From Granulicella sp. (GTDB lineage Bacteria; Acidobacteriota; Terriglobia; Terriglobales; Acidobacteriaceae), in assembly GCA_003133205.1 (NCBI GenBank), contig PKWK01000171.1, positions 1 to 28,630 of the forward strand: a stretch of 28,630 nucleotides of DNA. Direction: 5' to 3'. The notes beneath the pieces were generated by a model. It searched no databases. It was not told the origin of the DNA and saw only the letters and a list, made by a program, of their open reading frames with translations. Made by a program: the position numbers and the translations under genes. The stretch's first letter is position 1. Each line of letters starts with the position of its first letter. Shown here piece after piece: positions 10,601 through 17,854 of this stretch.

Positions 10601-11338
10601 CTCGATGGTCGCCGCTTCCGTCTTCGCGTCCGCATCGTCGAGATGCAGATGGCCCTGCAATCCAATGCCGGTGATTGGAACACCGTCCGCCTTGAGTTTG
10701 CGCATCAACTCGACAGCGCCTTTGCGCTTGGCTTCGTTCTCCAGTGAGTAGTCGTTGTAGTAGAGCTGCGCGTTGGGATCGGCTTCATGCGCGTACTGGA
10801 AGGCCTTCTCAATGAAGTCGGGGCCGATAATCTTGTACCACTGCGACTGGCGCATAGTACCGTCTTCGTTCAGCGCTTCGTTGACCACGTCCCATCCGTT
10901 GATCCGCCCCTTGTATCGGCCGACCACTGTCCGGATATGATCGTGCATGCGTTCGAGTAAGGCATCGCGGGTTAGCGGTTTGCCATCCGCATCCTGGAAG
11001 ACCCAGCGCGGGACCTGGCTGTGCCACACCAGGCAGTGGCCGACGATGAACATCTTGTGCTTCTCGCCAAACGCCACATAACGATCCGCGGCATCGAAGT
11101 TGTACCGGCCTTCAGCCGGATGAATCAATTGCCACTTCAAATCGTTCTCCGGGCTGATCGTATCGAACTGCGACTCGATAATGGGGTCGGCGATCGGGTC
11201 GCGATCCTCGAACTGGGCCGTGTTCAATGCCGCTCCAACGTGAAATAACCCCTTGTACACGTCCCTAAGCGTCGGCGTTGGCGCGGTCTGGCCTTGGGCG
11301 ATTGCAGTTGCTAGAACCAGTAATGCGAGAGGTTTCAT
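7640..11338 (-). CDS. Secreted GH10 xylanase - GH3 beta-xylosidase fusion with PA14 insert
   Basis: A 1232-residue bifunctional enzyme with an N-terminal signal peptide (MKPLALLVLATAIAQGQ). Residues 20-365 are a complete GH10 endo-beta-1,4-xylanase. Acid/base Glu154 lies in WDVVNEA and nucleophile Glu259 in NVSEMD, and the conserved WGVTDGGSW occurs near 325. A Lys/Ser-rich linker (370-390) leads into a GH3 enzyme: N-terminal barrel with KH at 561-562 and nucleophile Asp641 in VVSDCGA, a C-terminal alpha/beta domain interrupted by a PA14-like module (about 833-982), the E-x-E-G-x-D-R loop at 1010-1016 expected to carry the acid/base Glu, and a fibronectin-like end. A Gly/Pro-rich loop (920-948) lies inside PA14. 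One polypeptide could cut xylan and trim xylo-oligomers to xylose. A GGAGG element precedes the start. The GH3 half could also act on arabinosides or glucosides. Confidence 0.93.
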   Translation of the reverse strand: MKPLALLVLATAIAQGQTAPTPTLRDVYKGLFHVGAALNTAQFEDRDPIADPIIESQFDTISPENDLKWQLIHPAEGRYNFDAADRYVAFGEKHKMFIVGHCLVWHSQVPRWVFQDADGKPLTRDALLERMHDHIRTVVGRYKGRINGWDVVNEALNEDGTMRQSQWYKIIGPDFIEKAFQYAHEADPNAQLYYNDYSLENEAKRKGAVELMRKLKADGVPITGIGLQGHLHLDDADAKTEAATIEAFSSLGLQVNVSEMDIDILPRTTRSNSADVSLTAAGTADSNPYVNGLPDEMQQKLAKRYAELFQVYVDHHASMGRITLWGVTDGGSWLNNFPTRGRTNYPLLFDRQGKAKPAFTAVLQVGETAQKGASGKKQPAKKSTKQSNSLPYQNPALPPEQRAADLVSRMTLEEKLRQMQNSAPAIPRLGVPVYNWWNEALHGVASGRATVFPEPIGLGATWDAGLVHRVADAISTEARAKYHEALRHDPIPEPASGNSPGRVAGLTYWSPNLNIFRDPRWGRGQETYGEDPYLTSRMGVAFVTGLQGNDPHYLKVVATPKHYAVHSGPEPLRHVFDAKASEYDLLNTYLPAFRAAVVEGKADSVMCVYNSVNGEPGCANDYLLKKELRDEWGFKGFVVSDCGAVGDIYRSHKFVATEGAAAVAAVKAGTDLTCGGEYMSMVDEVKAGHITEAEITRAAERLFVARFRLGMFDPQDRVPYAKIPYSENDSAQHRELARTAGREGIVLLKNQDRILPLKSSLNKIAVIGPSADDPIGLLGNYNGISSKQVTPLEGIVRQFPKAKVQYALGATYTATTNALVSSDRLTPPDGKGPGLLAEYFDNPDFRGQPTLHRTEPRVYFDANMEEPAVVTAVHGDQYSIRWTGTFTPPDTGDYVLTARTGQWNRNGKIKLFLDDKEVNPSGPAGARPAGLGPGQGQGGGPGGRRAGSPPIRLEAGHHYAVRVEYQQNGSGGGAELNWLPPASAMLAEAEKTAKEADVAVVFVGLNGTQEGEGHDRAAIELPEPQETLVKTIIATGKPVVVILTSGSAVAVNSAASGAAAVLSAWYAGEEAGTAIAETLAGVNNPSGRLPVTFYKSTDQLPSFSDYAMKGRTYRYFTGEVLYPFGYGLSYSTFAYSGLTAKRTANGAEVRATVKNTSSREGDEVVQLYLGGGTGDDAPTRSLRGFQRIHLAAGQVQQLTFTVAAGDLPKSTVEVSVGGGQPLGSTPCVKGSL

Positions 11339-11448
11339 CGGGCTGCCCTCCTATGCGCAACCTTTTGGCAAGTCGTGATCGAGAGAATTGCAACATGGGG
11401 CCAGTTGAGCGGACCTAGAACCTGGTACCCACAGGGTGAAGCCCAATC

Positions 11449-12852
11449 TCATGGCGCAACGCCCTTCGGAGCAAAGCTGCCACCCTTCACCATATCGCTG
11501 AGGATTTCTCTTGTCCTGGCAGGGCAAGCGCTTCCCTTCTGAGGTGTAAGGTTATCGTGCTCAGATTCGATCATCGGCAATGGCTCTTTGGGACCCGGAA
11601 TTTGATTCAGGGCCGTCCAGATACCCGCGGGTGGCGCCGTGGTATCGATAAATCCCATGCCCGCCATCACCGGCGCTTTGATATGCGAGGTGAAATTGGC
11701 GGTATCGAAATAGAGCGCAGTCTTCATCACATCGGCGTTGTCCGAGGGCCAATTGGGATACCCCGCTTTACGACCGTGAAGATCGCCGTTGGCATCGGCG
11801 CCTGCAGGTACGCAAACTAGAACCGCGCTGATCTTTTCAGGCCGCAGGCCGGCGAGCACGAGGCTCTGCTGACCGCCCATGCTGCCACCCGTCAACACGA
11901 TCGTCTTGCCATCCCAATCCGGCCGCGTCAACAGGTAGTCGAGAGCGCGAGAGTCTCGAAGATACATATCGAGAAAATACGATTTTTCGCGATCGGTATT
12001 GCCGACAGTTTGATATCCTCGCGGGATGCCCCCCGAGGGATCGGCCGGCGACTTGTCGTGGGAATCGACGTTAATAACTAGCCAGCCCTCGACCGCGTGC
12101 TGCGCATCGCCCCGAGCGTTCAAGGCATACACGCCCGCGTACTGTAATTGGATGAGCGCAGGAAACTTGCCGTCCTTGGCAGGCTTGGCCAGGTAGCCGT
12201 GCGCCTGCGATCCGAGCGCATCCAAGGTGAACATGCTCATCTCGACACCGGGTACGTCGGTCTGCACCGGGGCGAGGACGGGATTGATCGGGATCTTGGC
12301 CTGCTGAGAGAGTTTGTCGTTCCAGAAGGTGTCGAAGTCGGCGGGGCGCGGCGTCGAGAGGCCGAGCTTTGTAGGAGCCACGGCCGCACCAACCGCGTAG
12401 AGGCCGTTGTTGCGGCCAGTATTGCCTCCCGTGAACGCTGGCGCACTATCAGGAGCGGCCGGGGCGCCCTGAGGCATGTCGCCTACAGTCGCCACAGGAG
12501 CGTCTGGAGACGGAGTTGCTGGAGCGAGATTCGCATACGGCACAATCGAGACGTAGATCATCTCGGACTCGTCGCCGACGATCTCGATCTTGTCCTTGCC
12601 GGAGGAGAGATCCAACTTGCCTTCCTTCAGGACGACGGCGTTGTTGCGGCGAATAGTCCACTTATAAACATAGCTGGGCGTAACCGGACCGGGCGTCACC
12701 GTCCACCCAACCGTTTCACCCACGTTGTAGATGCCACTACTGTGATAGGGCGCGAAGGTGAGCTGCTGCTGAATCGGGGCGCGCTGTCCAACAGCGATCC
12801 CTGTTGAGAAGAGCAATACGACAAGCAGCAGACGCGAAGTCATTCGAGTCAT
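11449..12852 (-). CDS. Secreted acetyl xylan esterase, AXE1/CE7-like
   Basis: A 467-residue exported alpha/beta-hydrolase with a signal peptide (RLLLVVLLFSTGIAVGQ). Residues 25-110 form an N-terminal beta-sandwich-like region, followed by a Pro/Ala-rich linker (110-145) and the AXE1 hydrolase domain. The triad is visible as Ser324 in GGSMGG, Asp403 in GFIDTTAPP and His432 in SEHDN. The RGYQ segment near 278 is a CE7 hallmark. It should remove acetyl groups that block xylanase. The first ATG has AGAGGAG about 10 bases upstream; a second in-frame ATG three codons later is also possible. It lies 110 bases upstream of the GH10-GH3 gene on the same strand and is probably the first intact gene of the xylan operon. 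Confidence 0.87.
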   Translation of the reverse strand: MTRMTSRLLLVVLLFSTGIAVGQRAPIQQQLTFAPYHSSGIYNVGETVGWTVTPGPVTPSYVYKWTIRRNNAVVLKEGKLDLSSGKDKIEIVGDESEMIYVSIVPYANLAPATPSPDAPVATVGDMPQGAPAAPDSAPAFTGGNTGRNNGLYAVGAAVAPTKLGLSTPRPADFDTFWNDKLSQQAKIPINPVLAPVQTDVPGVEMSMFTLDALGSQAHGYLAKPAKDGKFPALIQLQYAGVYALNARGDAQHAVEGWLVINVDSHDKSPADPSGGIPRGYQTVGNTDREKSYFLDMYLRDSRALDYLLTRPDWDGKTIVLTGGSMGGQQSLVLAGLRPEKISAVLVCVPAGADANGDLHGRKAGYPNWPSDNADVMKTALYFDTANFTSHIKAPVMAGMGFIDTTAPPAGIWTALNQIPGPKEPLPMIESEHDNLTPQKGSACPARTREILSDMVKGGSFAPKGVAP

Positions 12853-12889
12853 AACCTAAGTCTCCTCTGCGAAAGCTAACGACGCGGCC

Positions 12890-13081
12890 TCATCGCCGGC
12901 GAATAGAAGCATCATGGCCAAACAAACGATGTACTGTGAGGCCGAATGATGCTGGCATACGACTGAAGCTCCTGGCTTTCTGGTATTTCGAGAGGGCCGC
13001 GCCCACCCCAGCGGTCGCAGCGAGCCGCAGCGCATCGCGTCGGCTGATAAGGTTGCCATGCGCATCCTTCGATCTAGACAT
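12890..13081 (-). pseudogene. Remnant of a Tat-exported protein gene (N-terminus only)
   Basis: A short frame opens with a good ribosome site (GAGGAG, 7 bases upstream) and a twin-arginine leader, SRRDALRLAATAGVGAAL. It then runs into unrelated residues and stops after 63 codons. Such leaders normally head enzymes of several hundred residues, so this is best read as the stub of a deleted or frameshifted gene just upstream of the esterase. A different minus-strand frame stays open over the same bases (to 12856), which would fit a frameshift near 12985. I cannot identify the lost protein. Confidence 0.55.
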
Positions 13082-13195
13082 TTCGTCTCCTCAGAATACT
13101 GATGAAGTCTCCTGCTGCTACTCACCTTGCCCGTTGCCGCAGGGCCAACTTCAGCCCTCAACCTGGATTGAGCGCAAATATGCGAAAACGTCTAC

Positions 13196-13223
13196 TGTCC
13201 CGAGCACGCTAGAGGCTCGGACA
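13196..13223. promoter_or_regulatory. Imperfect hairpin upstream of the Tat remnant and esterase
   Basis: TGTCCCGAGC at 13196-13205 can pair with GCTCGGACA at 13215-13223, giving a nine-pair stem with one bulged C and a nine-base loop. No U-tract follows on either strand, so it is more likely a leader structure or operator than a terminator. Its role is unknown. Confidence 0.3.
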
Positions 13224-13437
13224 ACTTCTTGTCAAGCAGGCCTGCGATCTCCAGAAACTGGACGTGATAATTGTCTTTATTTGAGACACAAAAAAAGATC
13301 ATCGCGGAAGATTACGCCTCAGAGTTTCACGTTTTCAAGCCCACTTTGTATGAGGTCAGAAGAATCTCTCCGACGCCAGAGTACAGGCTAGTTGGGCAAT
13401 TTCTCGATTGGTACTCATCTGTACCCTCAGAGTTGGA

Positions 13438-13450
13438 TTTAAGCGCTTGA
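13438..13450. promoter_or_regulatory. Candidate LacI-family operator
   Basis: TTTAAGCGCTTGA has the central-CG palindrome AAGCGCTT (13441-13448) typical of LacI/GalR-family operators that control sugar catabolism. It lies about 240 bases upstream of the secreted jelly-roll-like protein gene and 590 bases upstream of the esterase start. The same octamer also occurs inside coding sequence at 11526-11533, so a single occurrence is weak evidence. Confidence 0.3.
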
Positions 13451-13689
13451 CGGGGATGCAAGCACGATGCTAACGTTTCGGCCTGAAAAGAGCGACAATT
13501 TTTTGTTACAGAAAGTATGTTCGACGACGGGGTGTTCCGGGCTGTGCTCGGACGAAGTTATTCAAGGCTAGTGGATTTACGTCGAGTATTTATCCCTTTC
13601 TTTTTCAGCACCAGCACATTCCACGGCACGAGGATTAGATATTCCCCCGTTCGTCATAGATCGAGTTCAATCCCCCTAAAAGGCCCGCT

Positions 13690-14502
13690 ATGAATGCGTT
13701 TCGCAGAATTGTAGTATCCGCAGCCGGCGTCCTGGCTGTAGTGGCAATTCAAGTTTTTCACTCCATTCCAGCCATCGCGGCTTCCCAAGTCGCTCCCAGC
13801 GCTGCGCCCACCAGCCCGCTACCAACTGCTGCGCCCGCTGATGCTATGCGAATGGGGCGTCTGCCCCCCGACGCTGCGGCTGCGAACGCACCCCGCACCA
13901 TTGTGCCTTACTTCGTACCGGCCACGGCACTACCCAAGGCGCCTAACGCCGAAGGCTTTCTGCAGCGCTGGCTGCTCCTCGAGCCGATCAACAAGCCGAA
14001 TCGCAGCAACAACGTCTTCGTTGACTCCTATGTGCGCAAGACTTTTAATACCGAAAACTTCCCTAACCAGTTCACGGTCATCCCCCGCAACGGAGACAAG
14101 GTGACCGTCGCAGACCAGACCCTTGCATGGCATGCTCTCGACTCCACCATGTTCAACGTCAAGCTATTCCGATTCGCCTATGGCTTGAACAAGCAAACAT
14201 ACGGTGACATCTTCTGGGCCGTCACTGTGGTCAATAGTCCTCGTGAGATGAAGAACGTTCGCTTGGCTGTCGGCTCCAATTCAGCGTCTATGTGGTGGCT
14301 CAATGGCAACGATGTTGTCGATCTATTCGACGATCGTCGCATGGTTCAGGATGACGTGGTATCCAAACGGCTTACGCTCAACAAAGGCAAGAACATCATT
14401 CGCGGCGCCGTCATCAATGGACCCGGTCTAAGTGATTTCTGCGTGCGCTTTATCGATGAGAACGGTAACCCGATCAAGGACATCACCCTGAGCATGGAGT
14501 AA
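13690..14502 (+). CDS. Secreted protein of unknown function with a jelly-roll-like C-terminal part
   Basis: A 270-residue protein that I do not recognise by name. An N-terminal signal peptide (hydrophobic core about residues 8-30, ending in AIAAS) is followed by a Pro/Ala-rich spacer. The C-terminal two thirds contain RWLLLEP, a block ending in WHALDS, then MWWLNGNDVVDLFDDRR and LTLNKGKNIIRGAVINGPGLSDFCVRFID. That last pattern (strand with a W-x-N-G turn, then L-x-x-G-x-N-x-I/L and a closing F-x-V-R-x-x-D strand) resembles galactose-binding-like jelly rolls found on carbohydrate-active enzymes. The gene is 69 bases upstream of the GH43 gene on the same strand, so it may present or bind arabinan for that enzyme. 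An AAAAGG element precedes the ATG. Confidence 0.75.
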   Translation: MNAFRRIVVSAAGVLAVVAIQVFHSIPAIAASQVAPSAAPTSPLPTAAPADAMRMGRLPPDAAAANAPRTIVPYFVPATALPKAPNAEGFLQRWLLLEPINKPNRSNNVFVDSYVRKTFNTENFPNQFTVIPRNGDKVTVADQTLAWHALDSTMFNVKLFRFAYGLNKQTYGDIFWAVTVVNSPREMKNVRLAVGSNSASMWWLNGNDVVDLFDDRRMVQDDVVSKRLTLNKGKNIIRGAVINGPGLSDFCVRFIDENGNPIKDITLSME

Positions 14503-14571
14503 AAGCCCGTCGGCTTGCTGAGTCGTACCGATCTTATTTGGTTTTCTATCGCATTGTTCTTTGGAGCTAGC

Positions 14572-16158
14572 ATGAAATCGTATATTTGGGCTGCAGCGCT
14601 TCTACCCCTGATCTCTATCGGGGCATCGCGTCCAGCATTGGCACTGAATGGCGAACCATACATCCACGATCCCTCGACGGTCATTTACGACAACGGTAAG
14701 TATTACGCGTTCGGCACCGGAGGCGGAGGACTGATCTCCGACGACGGCGGCTGGACCTGGCACAGCGGTGCTGTACGTCCCGGCGGCGGCGTCGCCCCTG
14801 ACGTCATCAAGATCGGGGACAAGATATTCATGACCTACGCCGTAGGCGGAGGCGGCATGTCGGGCGGCCACGCCAGCAACGTCAAGACCATGTGGACCAA
14901 GACCCTCGATCCCACATCCCCGGACTTCAAGTTCAACGACGATAGCGTGGTCGCTGGCAGCAACGGAGTCGAGGATGCCGACGCCATCGATCCTTCCTTC
15001 CTGTATCAGGGAGGCCACCTGTGGCTCAGCTACGGCACCTACTTTGGATTCATCCGCGTCCTCGAACTCGATCCCAAGACCGCCAAGCGTCTGCCCGGCG
15101 CCAAGCCGGTCGACGTCGCCATCGACATGGAAGCCACGGACCTGATCTATAAGGACGGCTGGTACTACCTACTCGGCACCCAGGGCACGTGCTGCGACGG
15201 CGCTAACTCCACCTACAATATCCGCGCAGGCCGCTCCAAGAACGTAACAGGTCCCTACGTCGATAACATGGGCGTCGAATTGCTCAAAGGCGGTGGCAAG
15301 CTTGTGGCAGCCGCCAGCGGCCGCTTTATCGGCCTCGGCCATTTCGGTCGGTTGATACTCGGTGACGGCGTGGAGAAGTTCTCCTGCCACTACGAAGCCG
15401 ACCTCGACCGCAGCGGCCGCAGCGTCCTCGACATTCGCCCTCTGCTCTGGAAAGACGGATGGCCAGTAGGCGGCGACAACTTCCAGCAAGGCACCTACGA
15501 GATCCAGTCTGAACGTTCCGGCTTTGCCCTGGAGGTCGGTGTGGACTTCGTGCGGATGGACCGCGGCGGCGGCTTCGGAGGAGGCGGGGGCCCACGTCCC
15601 GCGAACGCCGCACCTGGTGCACCCGGAGCCCCTGGCGCACCCAACGCGGCAACCCGGCCCGGCGGACCAGCTGGCGGACCTGGAGCAGGCGGTCCCGGCG
15701 GAGGTGGTGGAGGTTTCAACCGTGCCCCACAGGGCCCGGTCTCTCCCGTTCCAAACCAGACACTCGCTCAGGCATCCGCAAATTGGCCAGCCGACAACCT
15801 TGACGTCCGCCTCGGACAATACATCGTCCGTCCTCAGCAGCTGTGGACGATCACCCCCGTCGCCGATAAAGGCGGCTATCCCGGATCGCCCTACTTCAAA
15901 ATCACTATCGCCGGAACTGACCGCACCCTGGCCGCAACCGCAGACGGTGAAGTCATCGCGCTTCCTGCCTTTACTGGCGCTCCCGAACAACTGTGGCGCA
16001 TCGATCAGTTGATTGATGGAACCTACCGCATCATGCCAAAAGTGATGCCCAACTCCAGCGAACCCGTCGCCTTGACCGCAGTTGGCGCCAGTACGCCTAC
16101 TCTAGCCAAGTTCGACCCCAAGAGCGAGAAGAGCCGCTGGACCTTTAGAAAGCCTTGA
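14572..16158 (+). CDS. Secreted GH43 arabinan endo-1,5-alpha-L-arabinosidase-like enzyme with C-terminal lectin-like module
   Basis: A 528-residue exported five-bladed propeller enzyme expected to cut arabinan or release arabinose. The ATG at 14572 is chosen over the upstream frame opening at 14515 because it starts a signal peptide (MKSYIWAAALLPLISIGASRP) and follows a GGAG. The catalytic residues expected of GH43 are visible: base Asp33 in HDPSTV, Asp140 in DAIDPSF and acid Glu187 in IDMEATDL. The GTQGTCCDGANSTYNI segment is characteristic of arabinanases. A Gly/Pro-rich, collagen-like linker (about 332-390, with repeated PGA units) joins a C-terminal region (about 405-528) with three QLW/RW-type turns that resembles a ricin-type beta-trefoil. 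The linker lies where the catalytic fold should end, so the C-terminal module is an appended binding domain. Confidence 0.88.
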   Translation: MKSYIWAAALLPLISIGASRPALALNGEPYIHDPSTVIYDNGKYYAFGTGGGGLISDDGGWTWHSGAVRPGGGVAPDVIKIGDKIFMTYAVGGGGMSGGHASNVKTMWTKTLDPTSPDFKFNDDSVVAGSNGVEDADAIDPSFLYQGGHLWLSYGTYFGFIRVLELDPKTAKRLPGAKPVDVAIDMEATDLIYKDGWYYLLGTQGTCCDGANSTYNIRAGRSKNVTGPYVDNMGVELLKGGGKLVAAASGRFIGLGHFGRLILGDGVEKFSCHYEADLDRSGRSVLDIRPLLWKDGWPVGGDNFQQGTYEIQSERSGFALEVGVDFVRMDRGGGFGGGGGPRPANAAPGAPGAPGAPNAATRPGGPAGGPGAGGPGGGGGGFNRAPQGPVSPVPNQTLAQASANWPADNLDVRLGQYIVRPQQLWTITPVADKGGYPGSPYFKITIAGTDRTLAATADGEVIALPAFTGAPEQLWRIDQLIDGTYRIMPKVMPNSSEPVALTAVGASTPTLAKFDPKSEKSRWTFRKP

Positions 16159-16326
16159 AGTCCACAAAACAACAATCGGCAATCTACTCACGAAACGTCG
16201 TCGCATGACGAATTAAGGAGTTGATCGCTGCAGAATAGATGCAAGTCCGTGTATGCGAGGCGGCGATAAGAACAAGAAATGACGGCTCTCGCCTACCCGA
16301 TGCGGTAGCACATTGGTGGTGACTAA

Positions 16327-16545
16327 ATGAAAATACAACGGAATCTCTTGGCCTCTTTTGCGTGGTGGATTGCGAGTGCTGCGGCGCTTCATGCGGTCAC
16401 AGTCACGGTGCAGCCGTGGGGAAAAGACGCAGCCGGCAATGCGGTGGAGTTGTACACGCTGAAAGACCGTAACGCTGAGGTCCAACTGACCACCTACGGT
16501 GCACGAATTGTTAGCATCCGCGTACCCGACAGCAGTGGACAGATG
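16327..16545 (+). pseudogene. Aldose 1-epimerase (mutarotase), truncated after about 72 residues by an IS
   Basis: The frame starts with a signal-peptide-like segment (LLASFAWWIASAAALHA) and then the mutarotase N-terminus, with AVELYTLKDRNAEVQLTTYGARIVSIRVPD. Homology ends at Gln72 (base 16542), within two bases of the IS left end; the frame then runs 13 codons into IS sequence and stops at 16584. A full mutarotase has about 350-390 residues, so the catalytic His and Glu are missing. It follows the GH43 gene by 168 bases on the same strand, where it would have converted arabinose or xylose anomers. No downstream part of this gene is present beyond the IS. Confidence 0.8.
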
Positions 16546-16546
16546 A

Positions 16547-16567
16547 GCTGTGCCTCGCCAAAATTCC
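16547..16567 (+). repeat. Left terminal inverted repeat of the IS
   Basis: This 21-base end matches the complement of 17868-17888 at 20 positions. It begins five bases after the last codon homologous to mutarotase. Confidence 0.85.
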
Positions 16568-16757
16568 ATCCGGGCACAAAATGAGCCTGATTCGCGAACT
16601 CGTCGGTCGATTCGAAACTAGTTATCGGCCGGAATGGAGCCGCTCGGTGCCCGAGGATCTCAACGAGAACCGGACAAAGCACAGAATGCGGGGTTGGTAG
16701 GCACACGTCTCCCGTCGGCTATTTTCGCTCCCATTGAGAATTGGGCGAAGAGAAAGC

Positions 16758-17798
16758 TCAGGCGGCCAAGTCGTAGCGATGATGCAGACCACCGAGTCTT
16801 GGCATCGATACAGGCTTGCAACCGTCGACGGGTCTCATCCCTGTTTCGCGACCCGCGGGCGTTCCTTTCGCCAGCGCAAGATGCGTTCGGTCTTCGTGAT
16901 AGTAGTGAACGAATTCGTTCATGAGCCGCTTCAGATGACGTTCATTAACGACGATCACATGGTCGAGCAGATCACGTCGACAGCTGCCGACCCAACGCTC
17001 GGCAACACCGTTCTGCCACGGACTTCGGAAGCTCGTGCGCTTTGGACGAATCCCGAAGCTCTTCACTGTTTCGATCACTTCGTCGTTGAACTGTGGGCCG
17101 CGATCAAGGATCAGATAGTCGGGTGCCGAATCGTAGGGGAACGCCGCACGCAACTGCTGAATGACCCAAGCGCTGCTCGGATGTTTGGTCACATTGAATT
17201 GCATAACTCGCCTCCGGTCGTGCGCAATGACAAAGAAGCAGTACAGCACGCCAAAGGTGAACGTCGGCACGGTGAAGAAGTCCATCGCGGCGATTGCTTC
17301 ACGATGGTTGCACAGGAATGCCGCCCACCGCCTTGCCGGCTCAGGACTCCTCGGCGCCTTCCGCATCCAACGCAGGACTGTTCGTTCCGAAACGTCGAAG
17401 CCGAGCATCTTCAACTCACCATGTATCCGTGGCGCGCCCCAGGTCTTGTTCTCGGCGACGATGCGAAAGATGAGTTCACGCAATTCCTTGCTGACGCATT
17501 TTCTTCCCACTCGGGTCCGATGGCGCGAAAGCCACGTCCAATACAACTTGAATCCTGCCCGATGCCAGCGAATGACGGTTTCCGGTTGGACGAGGATCAA
17601 TGCCGACCTCCAGCCAGTCCAGAGCCGCCGCAACACAACCCAGAACAGTCGGTCAGAAGCTGCAAGTCGCGGATGAGGATGCTTCTGTTTCAAAACGCCG
17701 AGTTGTTGCCGCAGCGCCAGGTTTTCCAAGGCCAAATCGCGACGAGAGCGAAAACATCGAGTAAAGAGAACAACCAGGAGCCTCAGCAGGCGGAGCAT
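16758..17798 (-). CDS. Integrase-core (rve, DDE) transposase
   Basis: A 346-residue transposase. Residues 1-45 include a leucine-rich segment with ENLALRQQLGVLK, followed by a helix-turn-helix region (about 105-148, ELRELIFRIVAENKTWGAPRIHGEL). The integrase catalytic core has Asp173 (AAMDFF), Asp232 (LILDRGPQF) and Glu267 (NGVAERWVG), a D-D(34)-E arrangement, so the active site is intact. The frame is open upstream to 17912, but that would run through the right inverted repeat; the internal ATG at 17798 fits the family N-terminus. The family resembles IS481/IS3-type single-frame transposases; I cannot name the IS. Confidence 0.85.
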   Translation of the reverse strand: MLRLLRLLVVLFTRCFRSRRDLALENLALRQQLGVLKQKHPHPRLAASDRLFWVVLRRLWTGWRSALILVQPETVIRWHRAGFKLYWTWLSRHRTRVGRKCVSKELRELIFRIVAENKTWGAPRIHGELKMLGFDVSERTVLRWMRKAPRSPEPARRWAAFLCNHREAIAAMDFFTVPTFTFGVLYCFFVIAHDRRRVMQFNVTKHPSSAWVIQQLRAAFPYDSAPDYLILDRGPQFNDEVIETVKSFGIRPKRTSFRSPWQNGVAERWVGSCRRDLLDHVIVVNERHLKRLMNEFVHYYHEDRTHLALAKGTPAGRETGMRPVDGCKPVSMPRLGGLHHRYDLAA

Positions 17799-17854
17799 GA
17801 GACCAGTTTTACACGGGAACAGACCAAATTCGGCATCCGGCTTATATACTTGAT

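Larger units (their letters stand above)
13082..13689. promoter_or_regulatory. 608-bp intergenic region between divergent saccharide-degradation units
   Basis: No convincing gene is present. The region separates the minus-strand xylan operon (and its Tat remnant) from the plus-strand arabinan genes, so promoters for both should lie here. It is more AT-rich than the flanking genes and holds several dyads listed separately (13196-13223, 13438-13450). Other symmetric elements are GCAGGCCTGC at 13236-13245, TGTCT/AGACA arms at 13272-13276 and 13284-13288, and GGTAC/GTACC arms around 13410-13425. I could not place a sigma-70 promoter with confidence. Confidence 0.4.

Noticed and set aside
9641..10747. 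A 368-codon open frame antisense to the GH10-GH3 gene (and another at 8708-9625)
   Set aside because: The opposite strand encodes intact catalytic motifs; the antisense products are arginine-rich and without recognisable structure.
11526..11533. Second AAGCGCTT element as an operator
   Set aside because: It lies inside the esterase coding sequence near its 3' end, where the codons explain it.
12936..13391. A 151-codon plus-strand frame in the intergenic region
   Set aside because: It overlaps the Tat-leader stub on the other strand, has no clear ribosome site, and its composition looks random.
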